Assembly: GCA_002452335.1 (NCBI GenBank)
Contig: DKFJ01000007.1
Span: forward strand, 1-64,000
Direction: 5' to 3'
Source of the DNA: Deferribacteraceae bacterium UBA6799
GTDB taxonomy: Bacteria; Chrysiogenota; Deferribacteres; Deferribacterales; Geovibrionaceae
DNA: 64,000 bases
Positions 39,672 to 49,271 of the stretch are shown here, piece by piece (position 1 is the stretch's first letter; each line of letters begins with the position of its first letter). The notes under the pieces were generated by a model that was given only the letters and a program-made list of their open reading frames with translations, was not told the origin of the DNA and searched no databases. Made by a program: the position numbers and the translations under genes.

Positions 39672-42287
39672 ATGCAGAAAGAATATCCCACCCGAATAAA
39701 TCCCGCGGATTTTGAAGCCGAGCTATATAAAGAATGGACCGAGGCGAAATATTTTCACGCTGACGAACACAGCAATAAACCGCCCTATTCCATAGTTATC
39801 CCGCCTCCCAACGTCACAGGGTCTCTGCATATGGGACATGCTCTGAACAACACATTACAGGATATCATGATCCGCTTTCACAAACTGAACGGATACGAGA
39901 CTCTCTGGATGCCGGGGACAGACCACGCCGGAATCGCCACTCAGAACGTGGTGGAAAAACTGCTCGCCTCCGAAGGCGCCAGCAGACACGATCTGGGACG
40001 TGAAAAATTTATAGAAAGAGTATGGCAGTGGAAGGAGCAGTCCGGCGGAACCATCATAAACCAGCTGAAAAGACTGGGGTGCGCCTGTGACTGGGACAGA
40101 GAGCGCTTCACCATGGACGAGGGGCTGAGCAAGGCTGTACGCAAGGTATTCGTATCTCTGTATAAAGAAGGTCTGATCTACCGCTCTGATTATATAGTCA
40201 ACTGGTGTCCCAGATGCCACACCGCCCTGTCTGATCTCGAGGTTGAACACGAAGAGATAGACGGAGCTTTCTACCACATCCACTACCCCGTAAAAGGGAC
40301 AGATATAAAGCTGGAAGTAGCCACCACACGTCCGGAGACCATGCTTGGGGATACAGCGGTTGCCGTTAACCCTGCCGATGAGAGGTATTCCCATCTGATC
40401 GGAAAGACAGTTGTCCTGCCGATACTCAACCGTGAGATACCAATAATCGGCGATGAATACGTTGATATGGATTTCGGAACAGGCTGTCTGAAGGTGACTC
40501 CGGCACACGACCCCAACGACTTTCTGCTGGGGATAAAGCATAACCTCGAAAACATCAGCATGATGGATGAGAACGCCGTGGTTAACGAAAACGGCGGCGA
40601 GTTCAAAGGTCTGGACAGGTTCGAGGCGAGAAAAGCCGTTGTGACAAAGCTCGCCGAGCTCGGTCTGTTCGTGGCGAAAAAGACTCACCAGCACAAGGTA
40701 GGTCACTGCTACAGATGCAAGACCGTGATAGAGCCCAGAATCAGCCTCCAGTGGTTTCTGAAGATAAAAGGCATGTCAGACGAAGCAGTGAAAGCTGTCG
40801 AATCCGGACAGATAGTCATCAAACCGGAAACATGGCACAAAACATTCTATAACTGGATGAACGACATCCGTGACTGGTGCATCAGCCGCCAGATATGGTG
40901 GGGACACCGTATACCCGCCTGGTACTGCAAATGCGGCGAGATAATCGTTGAGGGGGAGACTCCTGAAAAATGCCCCAGATGCGGCGGCACACACCTTGAG
41001 CAGGAGACTGACGTTCTGGACACATGGTTCTCGTCAGGTCTGTGGCCTTTCACCACACAGGGATGGCCGGAAAACACTGCCACACTGCAAAAATTCTATC
41101 CCACATCCACGCTGATAACAGGGTTCGACATCCTCTTCTTCTGGGTAGCCAGAATGATGATGTTCGGTCTGAAATTCATGGATAAAGAGCCTTTTAAAGA
41201 GGTTTATCTCCATGCCCTCATCCGTGACAAAGACGGGCAGAAGATGAGCAAATCCAAAGGCAACGTGATAGACCCCCTTACAATGGTGGACAAATACGGC
41301 GCTGACGCTTTTCGCTTCACCCTTGCCGCCTTCGCCGCTCAGGGCAGAGATATCAAGCTGGACGAGGCGAGAATCGACGGATACCGCAACTTTGTAAACA
41401 AGATATGGAACGCGTCACGTTTCATCCTGACAGGCTACAACGGGCAGAAATTCGGTCCTGAGACCAAACTTGCCCTTGAAGATAAATGGATACTCCAAAA
41501 CCTGAAAGACACTGAGGAGAAGGTCAGCAAAGCCGTTAAAAACTATGACTTCAACGAAGCGGCTCTGGCTGTTTATCACTTCTTCTGGCATAAATTCTGC
41601 GACTGGTACATAGAGCTTATCAAACCCAGAATCTATGACGACGCTAAAAAGGACGATGCCTATGCAGTGGCTTCATACGTCATTGAAAAATCACTGATTC
41701 TGATGCATCCATTCATGCCTTTCGTTACAGAATACATTTACAGACTGGTGACAGAGAAAGAATCCATCATGCTCGCCGAATGGGAAAAATTTGATTTCTC
41801 CTACGATGAGGAGATGGTGGAGATGGAAGAGATAGTTGAACTGATAAGCCTCATCAGAAACATCAGGGGCGAATACAACGTCTCCATGTCCAAACAGCTC
41901 ACAGCCTATTTCAAGACAGACAAGGAAGTTACAAGAACAGCCTTCACCAAGCATAAAGAACTGGTAAAGAATCTGGCAAGGCTCGAAACACTGGAGCCCA
42001 CAGAGACAGCACCGGAAAAATGCTCCGCCAACATAGCCCCAGGGTTCGAGGTTTACGTCTCTCTGGAAGGGCTCGTTGATTTTCAGGCGGAGATAGCCAA
42101 GCTGGAAAAAGAACAGGTGAAACTGGAAAAAGACTACAACATCTTCGGCGGAAAACTGAAGAATGAGAATTATCTCAATAATGCCCGCCCCGAAGTTATA
42201 GAAAAGGATAAAGAGAAATTCGCCGAAATATGCGATAAGCTGGACAAGGTTAAAGAAACCATCGGGAGGCTTAAAGAGTCATGCTGA
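39672..42287 (+). CDS. valS: Valyl-tRNA synthetase
   Basis: An 871-residue class I synthetase charging tRNA-Val. The HIGH motif is in PPNVTGSLHMGHALN (about 45-60), the editing domain contains ATTRPETMLGDTAVAV, KMSKS is at about 523 in GQKMSKSKGNVIDP, and zinc-like pairs CPRCHTA and CKC...CPRCGG are present. The C-terminal coiled coil (about 800-870) is typical of ValS and not of IleS. The length is normal. It overlaps nadC by seven bases. Confidence 0.97.
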   Translation: MQKEYPTRINPADFEAELYKEWTEAKYFHADEHSNKPPYSIVIPPPNVTGSLHMGHALNNTLQDIMIRFHKLNGYETLWMPGTDHAGIATQNVVEKLLASEGASRHDLGREKFIERVWQWKEQSGGTIINQLKRLGCACDWDRERFTMDEGLSKAVRKVFVSLYKEGLIYRSDYIVNWCPRCHTALSDLEVEHEEIDGAFYHIHYPVKGTDIKLEVATTRPETMLGDTAVAVNPADERYSHLIGKTVVLPILNREIPIIGDEYVDMDFGTGCLKVTPAHDPNDFLLGIKHNLENISMMDENAVVNENGGEFKGLDRFEARKAVVTKLAELGLFVAKKTHQHKVGHCYRCKTVIEPRISLQWFLKIKGMSDEAVKAVESGQIVIKPETWHKTFYNWMNDIRDWCISRQIWWGHRIPAWYCKCGEIIVEGETPEKCPRCGGTHLEQETDVLDTWFSSGLWPFTTQGWPENTATLQKFYPTSTLITGFDILFFWVARMMMFGLKFMDKEPFKEVYLHALIRDKDGQKMSKSKGNVIDPLTMVDKYGADAFRFTLAAFAAQGRDIKLDEARIDGYRNFVNKIWNASRFILTGYNGQKFGPETKLALEDKWILQNLKDTEEKVSKAVKNYDFNEAALAVYHFFWHKFCDWYIELIKPRIYDDAKKDDAYAVASYVIEKSLILMHPFMPFVTEYIYRLVTEKESIMLAEWEKFDFSYDEEMVEMEEIVELISLIRNIRGEYNVSMSKQLTAYFKTDKEVTRTAFTKHKELVKNLARLETLEPTETAPEKCSANIAPGFEVYVSLEGLVDFQAEIAKLEKEQVKLEKDYNIFGGKLKNENYLNNARPEVIEKDKEKFAEICDKLDKVKETIGRLKESC

Positions 42288-43105
42288 GAGAAAAACTGGT
42301 TAAACTCGCCCTCGAAGAGGACATAGGCACAGGCGATCTCACCGCCAAGGCATTCCGCCACCACGACAGCATGAGCGTATTCGCTTATCTGGCTAAGGAA
42401 GACTTCATCCTCTGCGGAACGAAGACAGCCAGAATAGTTTTCAGCGAGCTGAACGCCGGGATCGACACCATCTTCTACAGACAGGACGGTGATCTCATAA
42501 AAAAAGGCGATATTTTCGGCGAGGTCTCAGGACCTGTGTACTCCATACTCTCCGGCGAACGGACATCGCTTAACTTTCTCCAGAGGCTCTCAGGCATAGC
42601 CACTAACACAGCCGGCTATGTAAAAGAGCTGGAAGGAACCAACATAAAGATTCTGGACACCAGAAAAACAACCCCCGGCTGGCGTGTTATGGAAAAATAC
42701 GCCGTGCTGATAGGCGGCGGACACAATCACCGCATGGGACTCTTCGACGGCGTGATGCTGAAGGATAATCACATAGACGCAGCAGGCGGGATAACAGCCG
42801 CCGTTAAACTGGTGCAGAAAAGCATTCCCAGTACAGTCAAAGTTGAGGTTGAGGTCAGAAACCTTGCCGAGGCGAAAGAAGCGGCGGAAGCCGGAGCCGA
42901 TATCATCATGCTGGACAACTTTAAGCTGGAGGACATGCAGGCGGCTATTGATGTGATAGCCAAACGAGCCAAGATAGAGATATCCGGCGGCGTCACAAAA
43001 GATAAACTGAAAGAATTCCGCCATCTGGACATAGATTACATCTCCATCGGTGCGCTGACCCATCAGGCCGTCAGCGTTGACATGAGCCTGAAAATCAGAA
43101 AATGA
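42281..43105 (+). CDS. nadC: Nicotinate-nucleotide pyrophosphorylase (quinolinate phosphoribosyltransferase)
   Basis: A 274-residue enzyme converting quinolinate and PRPP to nicotinate mononucleotide in NAD synthesis. Characteristic segments are EEDIGTGDLTA, NFLQRLSGIATNTAGYV, LDTRKTTPGWRVMEKYAV, GGHNHRMGLFDGVMLKDNH, VEVEV and EISGGVTKDKL, with all active-site positions kept. The start overlaps valS by seven bases and the stop overlaps the next gene by four. ModD at 15812 is a paralogue. Confidence 0.95.
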   Translation: MLREKLVKLALEEDIGTGDLTAKAFRHHDSMSVFAYLAKEDFILCGTKTARIVFSELNAGIDTIFYRQDGDLIKKGDIFGEVSGPVYSILSGERTSLNFLQRLSGIATNTAGYVKELEGTNIKILDTRKTTPGWRVMEKYAVLIGGGHNHRMGLFDGVMLKDNHIDAAGGITAAVKLVQKSIPSTVKVEVEVRNLAEAKEAAEAGADIIMLDNFKLEDMQAAIDVIAKRAKIEISGGVTKDKLKEFRHLDIDYISIGALTHQAVSVDMSLKIRK

Positions 43106-43647
43106 TACTCCGGTTCAGAAGACTTATAAACAAAAAAAGCCTGATTGTTTTCGTTATAACCGGTCTGCTCTTTCACATGCTTTTCAGAGCCAGATCAAAC
43201 CCGGACGCTCTTCAGGCTGGCTCTCCCGCTCCTGACATAGCTCTGGAATCTATAGACGGGCAAAAATTCCGTCTGAGCGAGCTGAACGAGCCTGTTATGC
43301 TGGCTTTTTTCAATACGCACACAATATTATCCGGCGGTCTTTATACAAAATATTACCTCAACCGCATGCCTTATCTGAAGGGGATTGAGGATGCCGGAAG
43401 AGCCAAGCTGATAGTTGTGCTGGATACAAAGCAAAGTAAAAATATTATTAATAAAGAAACTTCATCAGGTAAATATAAAGTCCTTGAAAAAAGAGTCTAT
43501 TTGGGTAATATTGAACAGGCAGAAAAAGATTACGGAATATCAATATGGCCGCATTTTTTTCTGATAAACAAAGAACACACTATAATTTATGAAGCCAAAG
43601 TTCCTTCTGTGGAGCTTGTGGATGATTTTTTAGACAGGAGCAGATAA
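43102..43647 (+). CDS. Thioredoxin-fold (TlpA/peroxiredoxin-like) protein without cysteines
   Basis: A 181-residue protein with an N-terminal membrane anchor (about 12-28) and a thioredoxin-like domain starting GSPAPDIALESIDGQKFRLSELNEPVMLAFF, as in TlpA/AhpC proteins. Where the CxxC would be is FFNTHTILSGG, and the whole protein has no Cys. The cis-Pro segment is retained (SIWPHFFLINKE). It therefore cannot do thiol redox chemistry but keeps the fold. Its stop overlaps the start of trxB by one base, so it is encoded directly with thioredoxin reductase. A binding or scaffold role is inferred. Confidence 0.7.
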   Translation: MILRFRRLINKKSLIVFVITGLLFHMLFRARSNPDALQAGSPAPDIALESIDGQKFRLSELNEPVMLAFFNTHTILSGGLYTKYYLNRMPYLKGIEDAGRAKLIVVLDTKQSKNIINKETSSGKYKVLEKRVYLGNIEQAEKDYGISIWPHFFLINKEHTIIYEAKVPSVELVDDFLDRSR

Positions 43648-44603
43648 TGCACGACTTTTTCAACGTACAGGACATAAAGGATGAATACGACATAGTTATA
43701 CTGGGAGCCGGTCCTGCCGGACTCACAGCGGCAATGTACGCCGCCAGAGATAAACAGAATGTTCTGGTGCTGGAAAAACAGTTTCCCGGCGGATATGTAG
43801 CTATCACAGAATGGGTGGAGAACTACCCCGGCTTCTTCGACGGCATCATGGGCGCTGACCTGTCTGAAAAATTCTATAACCACGCTGTAAAATTCGGCGT
43901 AATGGTGCGCAACGGTAACTGCACAAAGATTGAAAATGACGGCAAATATAAGCTGGTTCATGTGGAAAACAGACCCAACCCCGTAAAGGCAAAGGTTGTT
44001 ATAGTCGGTTTCGGGTGCGAGCCCAAGAGACTGGATGTTCCCGGTGAAAGCAAATTTTACGGCAGAGGCGTATCATTCTGCGCCACCTGCGACGGTTCAT
44101 TCTATAAAGACAAAGTTGTGGCATGTATCGGAGGCGGAGAATCCGCTGTAGAAGAAGGCGCTTACCTCACAAGGTTCGCCTCGAAGGTATACATGATCCA
44201 CCGCAGGGATTCTTTCAGAGCGTCTAGGACAGCGATGGAAAGAGCGCAAGCCAATCCCAAGATCGAGTTCATCACCGACAGCGTGGTGGAATCAGTGAAC
44301 GGTGAAATGAAAGTTTCAGACATCACCCTGAAAAACGTGAAGACCGGAGAAACCAGCAAGCTGGTTGTGGACGGTATTTTTGTTTTCATAGGTCAGACAG
44401 CCAAAACAGACCTGGTAAAGGATCTGGTGGAAACCGACGAGTGGGGATTCATCATAGCTGATGAGTCCACCAAAACATCAGCCCCCGGAATATTCGTTGC
44501 CGGAGACGTACGCACCAAAGAATTCAGGCAGATCACAACTGCTGTTTCTGACGGTACTGTCGCCGCCAAGAACGCCGAAAAGTACATTAACGAAAACTTC
44601 TGA
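43647..44603 (+). CDS. trxB: Thioredoxin reductase
   Basis: A 318-residue flavoprotein that reduces thioredoxin with NADPH. It has the FAD site ILGAGPAGLTAAMYAAR, redox pair CATCDG (about 150), NADPH motif GGGESAVEEGAYL and FAD site GIFVAGDVRTKEFRQITTAVSDG. The order and length are typical for low-molecular-weight TrxB. The start shares its A with the stop of the cysteine-free thioredoxin-fold gene (TAATG). No trxA is in the window. Confidence 0.94.
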   Translation: MHDFFNVQDIKDEYDIVILGAGPAGLTAAMYAARDKQNVLVLEKQFPGGYVAITEWVENYPGFFDGIMGADLSEKFYNHAVKFGVMVRNGNCTKIENDGKYKLVHVENRPNPVKAKVVIVGFGCEPKRLDVPGESKFYGRGVSFCATCDGSFYKDKVVACIGGGESAVEEGAYLTRFASKVYMIHRRDSFRASRTAMERAQANPKIEFITDSVVESVNGEMKVSDITLKNVKTGETSKLVVDGIFVFIGQTAKTDLVKDLVETDEWGFIIADESTKTSAPGIFVAGDVRTKEFRQITTAVSDGTVAAKNAEKYINENF

Positions 44604-44611
44604 TAATACTT

Positions 44612-45433
44612 ATGAGCAGTCTTCCTCCTGTCTCTTTTGTCCCCACACCCATAGGAAATCTAGGTGACATTACCCTGCGCTCTCTGGAGGCGCTGAAGGA
44701 CTGCGACGTCATCTTCGCTGAAGATACCAGAACCGCCAGATCTCTTCTGAACGCTCTGGATATCAAAAAACCGGTGGAATCATATCACAAGGACAACGAG
44801 GTTCAGGCATCAGCCCGTGTGGTGCACTCTGTTAACAGCGGAAACAAAGTCTGCGTCATCTCAGAGGCAGGCACCCCATGTGTCAGTGACCCCGGAAATA
44901 CTCTCTCCTCTGTACTGGTGAAAGAAAATATAAAATTTCAGGCGCTCCCCGGCGCCACAGCTTTTGTACCGGCTATAATGCTTTCCGGATTCGATATCTC
45001 TGATTTCTTCTTCCATGGTTTTCTGCCAAACAAGACAGGCGAAAAGATAAAGGCTGCCGAAGCGCTCACTCACTACAACACTGTAATAGCCTTCTATGAG
45101 TCGCCGCACAGAATAAAAGACACTCTCAAAACCCTGCTGGATATTTTTCCGGCTCCCCTCTTCTGCTGCCGTGAGCTGACTAAAATGTATGAGTCCTCAT
45201 ACTTCATCAGTTCAGTAGAAGACATTGAGCAGATAACGGAAAAAGGCGAATTCGTGATAGTGGTGAACAACAGAAAAAACGAAATAAGGGAAGAGTTGTC
45301 AGACTGCGCGGAGACAGCTAAAAAGCTGGTAAAAGCCGGATATGGGGCGAAAGACGCCGTAAATATCCTGAAGGCACTGGGATATAAGAGAAACGAGGCT
45401 TACTCAGCGGTAAATGATATTATAGAATCCTGA
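44612..45433 (+). CDS. rsmI: 16S rRNA 2'-O-methyltransferase RsmI
   Basis: A 273-residue SAM-dependent methyltransferase for C1402 of 16S rRNA. The sequence FVPTPIGNLGDITLRSLEALKDCDVIFAEDTRTARSLL, HKDNEVQ, VCVISEAGTPCVSDPG, FHGFLP, AFYESPHRI and CCRELTKMYES is the complete RsmI pattern. The end overlaps the next, opposite gene by 30 bases. It is the last plus-strand gene in the run from 37065. Confidence 0.95.
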   Translation: MSSLPPVSFVPTPIGNLGDITLRSLEALKDCDVIFAEDTRTARSLLNALDIKKPVESYHKDNEVQASARVVHSVNSGNKVCVISEAGTPCVSDPGNTLSSVLVKENIKFQALPGATAFVPAIMLSGFDISDFFFHGFLPNKTGEKIKAAEALTHYNTVIAFYESPHRIKDTLKTLLDIFPAPLFCCRELTKMYESSYFISSVEDIEQITEKGEFVIVVNNRKNEIREELSDCAETAKKLVKAGYGAKDAVNILKALGYKRNEAYSAVNDIIES

Positions 45434-45916
45434 AAGAAGAAAAAAGAGCGAACCGAGCACCAGCATCATAATCAGAAACATGTTCTTTCTTCTGATCCTC
45501 TGTATAGTCACCTTCTCCAGGTGTCCTTTGCAGTTCTCCGGAACTTCGCCTTTCAGAAAATTTATAAAATCCTCGAAATCCTGATACAGAGAAGAGATAA
45601 AAACAAATTTATGCGGATCGGAAAGTATCAGAATGATACGCCATCTGAGGTTAACAACGCCTATCTCTTCCAGATCTTTCAGATCAATCTCTTTTTTGCC
45701 GTAGAGTGTTGTCTGGTGGATGATTCCGTTATCCACCTCGAATTTCTTAGACAGAAGAACCGCCAGATTATACCCGAGAAAAGCTATCATAACAGCGCAC
45801 ACTGCCATTGCGCCGGCAGAAAAATCAGACCTGTAAACAGAGTATGTGAAGAAGAATGAGAGCAAAAAGAGTATACTCATCAGATTGATAAGTTTTTTCT
45901 GTACTTTATAAACCAT
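45404..45916 (-). CDS. Membrane protein with PH-like domain, hypothetical
   Basis: A 170-residue protein with two membrane segments near the N terminus (about 10-28 and 35-54), a soluble middle (KKFEVDNGIIHQTTLYGKKEIDLKDLEEIGVVNLRWRIILI) that looks like a bacterial PH-type beta domain, and a membrane segment at the end (about 148-166). Function is unknown. It overlaps the TPR gene start region by 11 bases and the rsmI end by 30 bases. Confidence 0.55.
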   Translation of the reverse strand: MVYKVQKKLINLMSILFLLSFFFTYSVYRSDFSAGAMAVCAVMIAFLGYNLAVLLSKKFEVDNGIIHQTTLYGKKEIDLKDLEEIGVVNLRWRIILILSDPHKFVFISSLYQDFEDFINFLKGEVPENCKGHLEKVTIQRIRRKNMFLIMMLVLGSLFFLLSGFYNIIYR

Positions 45917-48722
45917 CTATACTAATCTCCAGCGGAAGATGACGCAAAAAATTGCCTCTGTCTTTTTCTATATCATTAATAGAGTTAAGTGTCATTTCAA
46001 AATTTTCACTTCTTAAAGAATACAGCATCCGCACCTCTTTTCCAACAGGATCTGACGGGTGTTTTTTCATATATTCAGTGATATTGTCCACCAGACGCTT
46101 GCTGTTGAAGTTCAGAACAAAATACAGCAGCTTATAATAGTCGACATATCTGTCGTTCGCCTTGAGGTTAGCCAGAGCCATATAAGACGCCTCGGCATTC
46201 ACAAAATCCTCTGTCCAGAGAAAGTAGTAAAGCGATGCCTTATAAAGCTCCTTATATCTGATATCCAGATGACTCACCTGCTGAAGATATCTCAGGGCGG
46301 TTTCTTTGTCTCTGGCTATTATGCTGTAATACACCAGCTCTTTCAGGGCTATATTGTCCTCCACATATTCATCATATGTGGACAGCGGGGGTTTCAGACC
46401 TTTTTTCAGCATGGCGTATGTCTTCATGAATTTATAAGCTCTGTCTTTCAGCAGAGCAGTGTCAACATCCTTCACATCACCGTCCAGAGTGCCCAGCAGA
46501 TCCCTGACCTGTCTGCCTCTGTATATAGGTTTCTTTGTGTTCAGAGGAGTCAGCGCTCCGTATCCCTTGCCGGACAGATAGTCCGACAGAGCCGCCATGC
46601 TCTTGAAAAAGATATTATCATTGATATGGTTCCCTATGTCTTCTTTTACCATTGAATATCTGCCCAGACCGAGATCCGCCAGAAAACTGGCATAGAGTAT
46701 CGGCTCCGGCAGATTTCTCTTGTCCTCCACAGACTGAAGAGCTCTGTCCTTGATGCTGTTGTAATACTCTGAGGGAGGCGAGCCTCTGCCCATCGCTTTC
46801 AGGGTAACTGCCATGCCCAGATATGCCGGGAGAAAATAGTTATTCTGGAGTATAGCGGTGTCAAAGTTTTTCCACGCCGGCTCTATCTCACCCAGATTCA
46901 GCTTGGCAAGCCCCATGTTATAAAGGGTATAGGGGTTATTATTCAGCATATCGTTGGCTCTGCTGAACTTTTTATAGGCTTCGGAGAATTTATACTGAAA
47001 CATATCCGCCACGCCGTCATTATTCAGCCGGATACCTTCGGAATAGTTTACAGAACGCTCCAGCTCACGCAGAGCAACCAGCTTTTCGTTTTCTTTCAGC
47101 ATTTTGTAGCCCATAGCCACAAAATTCATCATCTCTGACGGCTCGATAAAGAGCGGGTACATCAGAAGAGAGAGAATATTTTCATATTCACCGTCAAATT
47201 TATAAGAGAAATCAACATCGCTCATCCTGGGTATCAGATGAAAATTAACGTTGGTTCCCTTGCCGAACACCGCTTTTCTGGCTACCTGTTCTGCCAGCGC
47301 CTTTTTCAGTCCGGCTATGTTTCCAGTGTTGTAGTTTGCCGCCGCCTTGAACCAGAAATATTCAGGCTTAACTTTATTGATCCTCTGGGCGTATTGCAGA
47401 ACAGTATCGTATTCTTTATATTTCAGAGCGATATACGCCTGATATATGTAATAGTCGTTATCCGTCTTCGGCGGAACGTCATTGATGAACTGTCTTGCCG
47501 GAACCATCTTGTCCTTTAGGATATAATAGGCTGTTCTGGCGAGGTTAAGAAAAGGCGATGTCCTGTCTTCCGCCAGAATCTTCTCAGCGTCCGCCAGATC
47601 CTCGTGATAGATTATCCGGTGCTTCACAAGAGTATAGAAAACATCGTCCGTTTTAAACCTTTCATACGCGTCGGCAGCCAGTTTTCCCGCCTCGTTTATT
47701 TCGCCCATGCCTAGCAGTATCTCGTACTTCAGCCTGTAATATTCCGGTTTTTCAGAAGATTTCGCTATCAGATCAGTTATCTCTTTATTAGCCTCTTTCA
47801 GAGCGCCGTCATAGAACAGAGCCTTTGCCAGCCTGAAGTGATAATCCTCAGCCGGAAATTTTTCTATCAGCCCTTTCAGCATGCTCACGCAGCTTTTGAA
47901 ATCCCCCAGGGCGAAATAGCCGAGGGCAGCCAGATTCATCGCTTCCTCTGTCTGATAATATGACAGGGCTTTGGTAACGTTGGCCACCGCCTGTTCGTAC
48001 ATGCCTTCATTATAATATGCGCTGGCGAGGTTATAGTAATCTGTATAGTCTTTAACAGACAGATTTTCCAGAATGGCTATTCCATCTTTGTATTCACCTA
48101 TGCTCATCAGAAAATAGGCATAGTTCGATCTGACATATTTCGAGTTTTCGCCCTTTTTCATCGCTTCCTGATAGTAGAGCGCCGCCTTTGCGGTCTCTCC
48201 TCTTTTCAGGTGGATGTTTGCCATATTCACCAGCATTTTGGCAGAGTTGCTGTCCTTCAGCAGTTCAGAGACATATTTCTCCGCCTCATCCAGCTTTCCT
48301 GTCTGTATCAGAACCACGGCGAGGTTCATATATGCCTCTTTGAACTCCGGGTTCTCCTCCACTGCCATGCGGAAGGATTCCTCGCTTTTTGCGATATTGC
48401 CCAGCAGATAATAGCTGACGCCCATGTTGTAAAAAGCGACAGATCTGTTCTGCGCCAGACCTCCCTTATAAAAATCTATGGCATTCTGGAACTCGCCTTT
48501 CAGAAAAAAGTCGTTTCCTTTAGATATGTTTTCGTTCGTGCTGATGATGGGGGATACTATCGGTTTGGTATCAGTGAGTTTTTCTTCCAGATGCTGTTTC
48601 TTGTCCTCTTTTGAGCAAGAGAACATCAGCACAGACAGAAATACGGCTGTTATTATGAATAACCTGTATGGAAGGCGCTTCAGACTGAATATTTTGGCTT
48701 TTCCGGTTGTGTCCGGCGGCAT
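45906..48722 (-). CDS. Large TPR-repeat lipoprotein
   Basis: A 938-residue protein. A basic start and hydrophobic segment (about 20-36) end in FSCSKED, a probable lipobox, so it is likely anchored in the periplasm or outer membrane. After that almost the whole length is TPR-like helical repeats (AFYNMGVSYYLLGNIAKSEESF, AYMNLAVVLIQTGKLDEAEKY, NYAYFLMSIGEYKDG, YNLASAYYNEGMYEQA and more to residue 930). TPR proteins serve as scaffolds. The context gives no specific partner. It is followed by a PH-like membrane protein in the same transcript. Confidence 0.75.
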   Translation of the reverse strand: MPPDTTGKAKIFSLKRLPYRLFIITAVFLSVLMFSCSKEDKKQHLEEKLTDTKPIVSPIISTNENISKGNDFFLKGEFQNAIDFYKGGLAQNRSVAFYNMGVSYYLLGNIAKSEESFRMAVEENPEFKEAYMNLAVVLIQTGKLDEAEKYVSELLKDSNSAKMLVNMANIHLKRGETAKAALYYQEAMKKGENSKYVRSNYAYFLMSIGEYKDGIAILENLSVKDYTDYYNLASAYYNEGMYEQAVANVTKALSYYQTEEAMNLAALGYFALGDFKSCVSMLKGLIEKFPAEDYHFRLAKALFYDGALKEANKEITDLIAKSSEKPEYYRLKYEILLGMGEINEAGKLAADAYERFKTDDVFYTLVKHRIIYHEDLADAEKILAEDRTSPFLNLARTAYYILKDKMVPARQFINDVPPKTDNDYYIYQAYIALKYKEYDTVLQYAQRINKVKPEYFWFKAAANYNTGNIAGLKKALAEQVARKAVFGKGTNVNFHLIPRMSDVDFSYKFDGEYENILSLLMYPLFIEPSEMMNFVAMGYKMLKENEKLVALRELERSVNYSEGIRLNNDGVADMFQYKFSEAYKKFSRANDMLNNNPYTLYNMGLAKLNLGEIEPAWKNFDTAILQNNYFLPAYLGMAVTLKAMGRGSPPSEYYNSIKDRALQSVEDKRNLPEPILYASFLADLGLGRYSMVKEDIGNHINDNIFFKSMAALSDYLSGKGYGALTPLNTKKPIYRGRQVRDLLGTLDGDVKDVDTALLKDRAYKFMKTYAMLKKGLKPPLSTYDEYVEDNIALKELVYYSIIARDKETALRYLQQVSHLDIRYKELYKASLYYFLWTEDFVNAEASYMALANLKANDRYVDYYKLLYFVLNFNSKRLVDNITEYMKKHPSDPVGKEVRMLYSLRSENFEMTLNSINDIEKDRGNFLRHLPLEISIDGL

Positions 48723-48830
48723 AATCCGTTATCCCTCCGAGACGATTCTCATTCTTGGTTCCGCTCAATTTCTACAGAAAATGTCCCATTTCTATAAATC
48801 GGCAGTTTATCTCAAAAGTAAAGACCAAAA

Positions 48831-48851
48831 GAGCCCGCATAAAGCAGGCTC
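48831..48851 (-). terminator. Terminator after rnhA
   Basis: On the minus strand, an 8-bp stem (GAGCCTGC/GCGGGCTC with one wobble pair) with a TTTAT loop is followed by TTTTGG. It lies 21 bases beyond the rnhA stop and separates it from the TPR gene. The remaining bases 48723-48872 hold nothing else. Confidence 0.65.
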
Positions 48852-48872
48852 CGTATATTTCTTTTAAACTTT

Positions 48873-49271
48873 TTAAACCTTCCCGTCAATGGCTTCGTTG
48901 GCGAGCCGGTCCGCTATCTTGTTCTGATTTCTCGGAACATGCGTAAAAGTCACTTTTTTTCCGTATATCATCCGGTCGATCTCCGCTTTCAGCGGAATCA
49001 GTCCCTCGTGCTTGACCCGGTATTCGCCCTTCATCTGTTTGACCACCAGCTCAGAATCCAGAAAAAAATTAACCTCTGCGGCATCCTTCACCAGCGGGTC
49101 TTTAAGAGCGTGTATAACGGCGGAATACTCCGCTATGTTGTTTGTTGTCTGCCCCAGATATTTTTTTCCTGTGGCTATCTCCTGCCCATCGGCAAAAACA
49201 ACATATCCGCACCCTGCCTCTCCCGGGTTTCCCCTGGAGGCTCCGTCAGAAAAAATATCAATCTTCGGCAT
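48873..49271 (-). CDS. rnhA: Ribonuclease HI
   Basis: A 132-residue nuclease that removes RNA from RNA-DNA hybrids. The catalytic acidic set is visible: Asp in IFSDGASRGNPG, Glu in NNIAEYSAV, Asp in FFLDSELVVKQMKGEY and Asp in NKIADRLANEA, with the His of FTHVPRNQN before it. I start it at ATG 49271 because the family begins there; the open frame extends upstream into the zinc-ribbon gene. It overlaps that gene by 14 bases. Length is short, without a hybrid-binding domain. Confidence 0.9.
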   Translation of the reverse strand: MPKIDIFSDGASRGNPGEAGCGYVVFADGQEIATGKKYLGQTTNNIAEYSAVIHALKDPLVKDAAEVNFFLDSELVVKQMKGEYRVKHEGLIPLKAEIDRMIYGKKVTFTHVPRNQNKIADRLANEAIDGKV

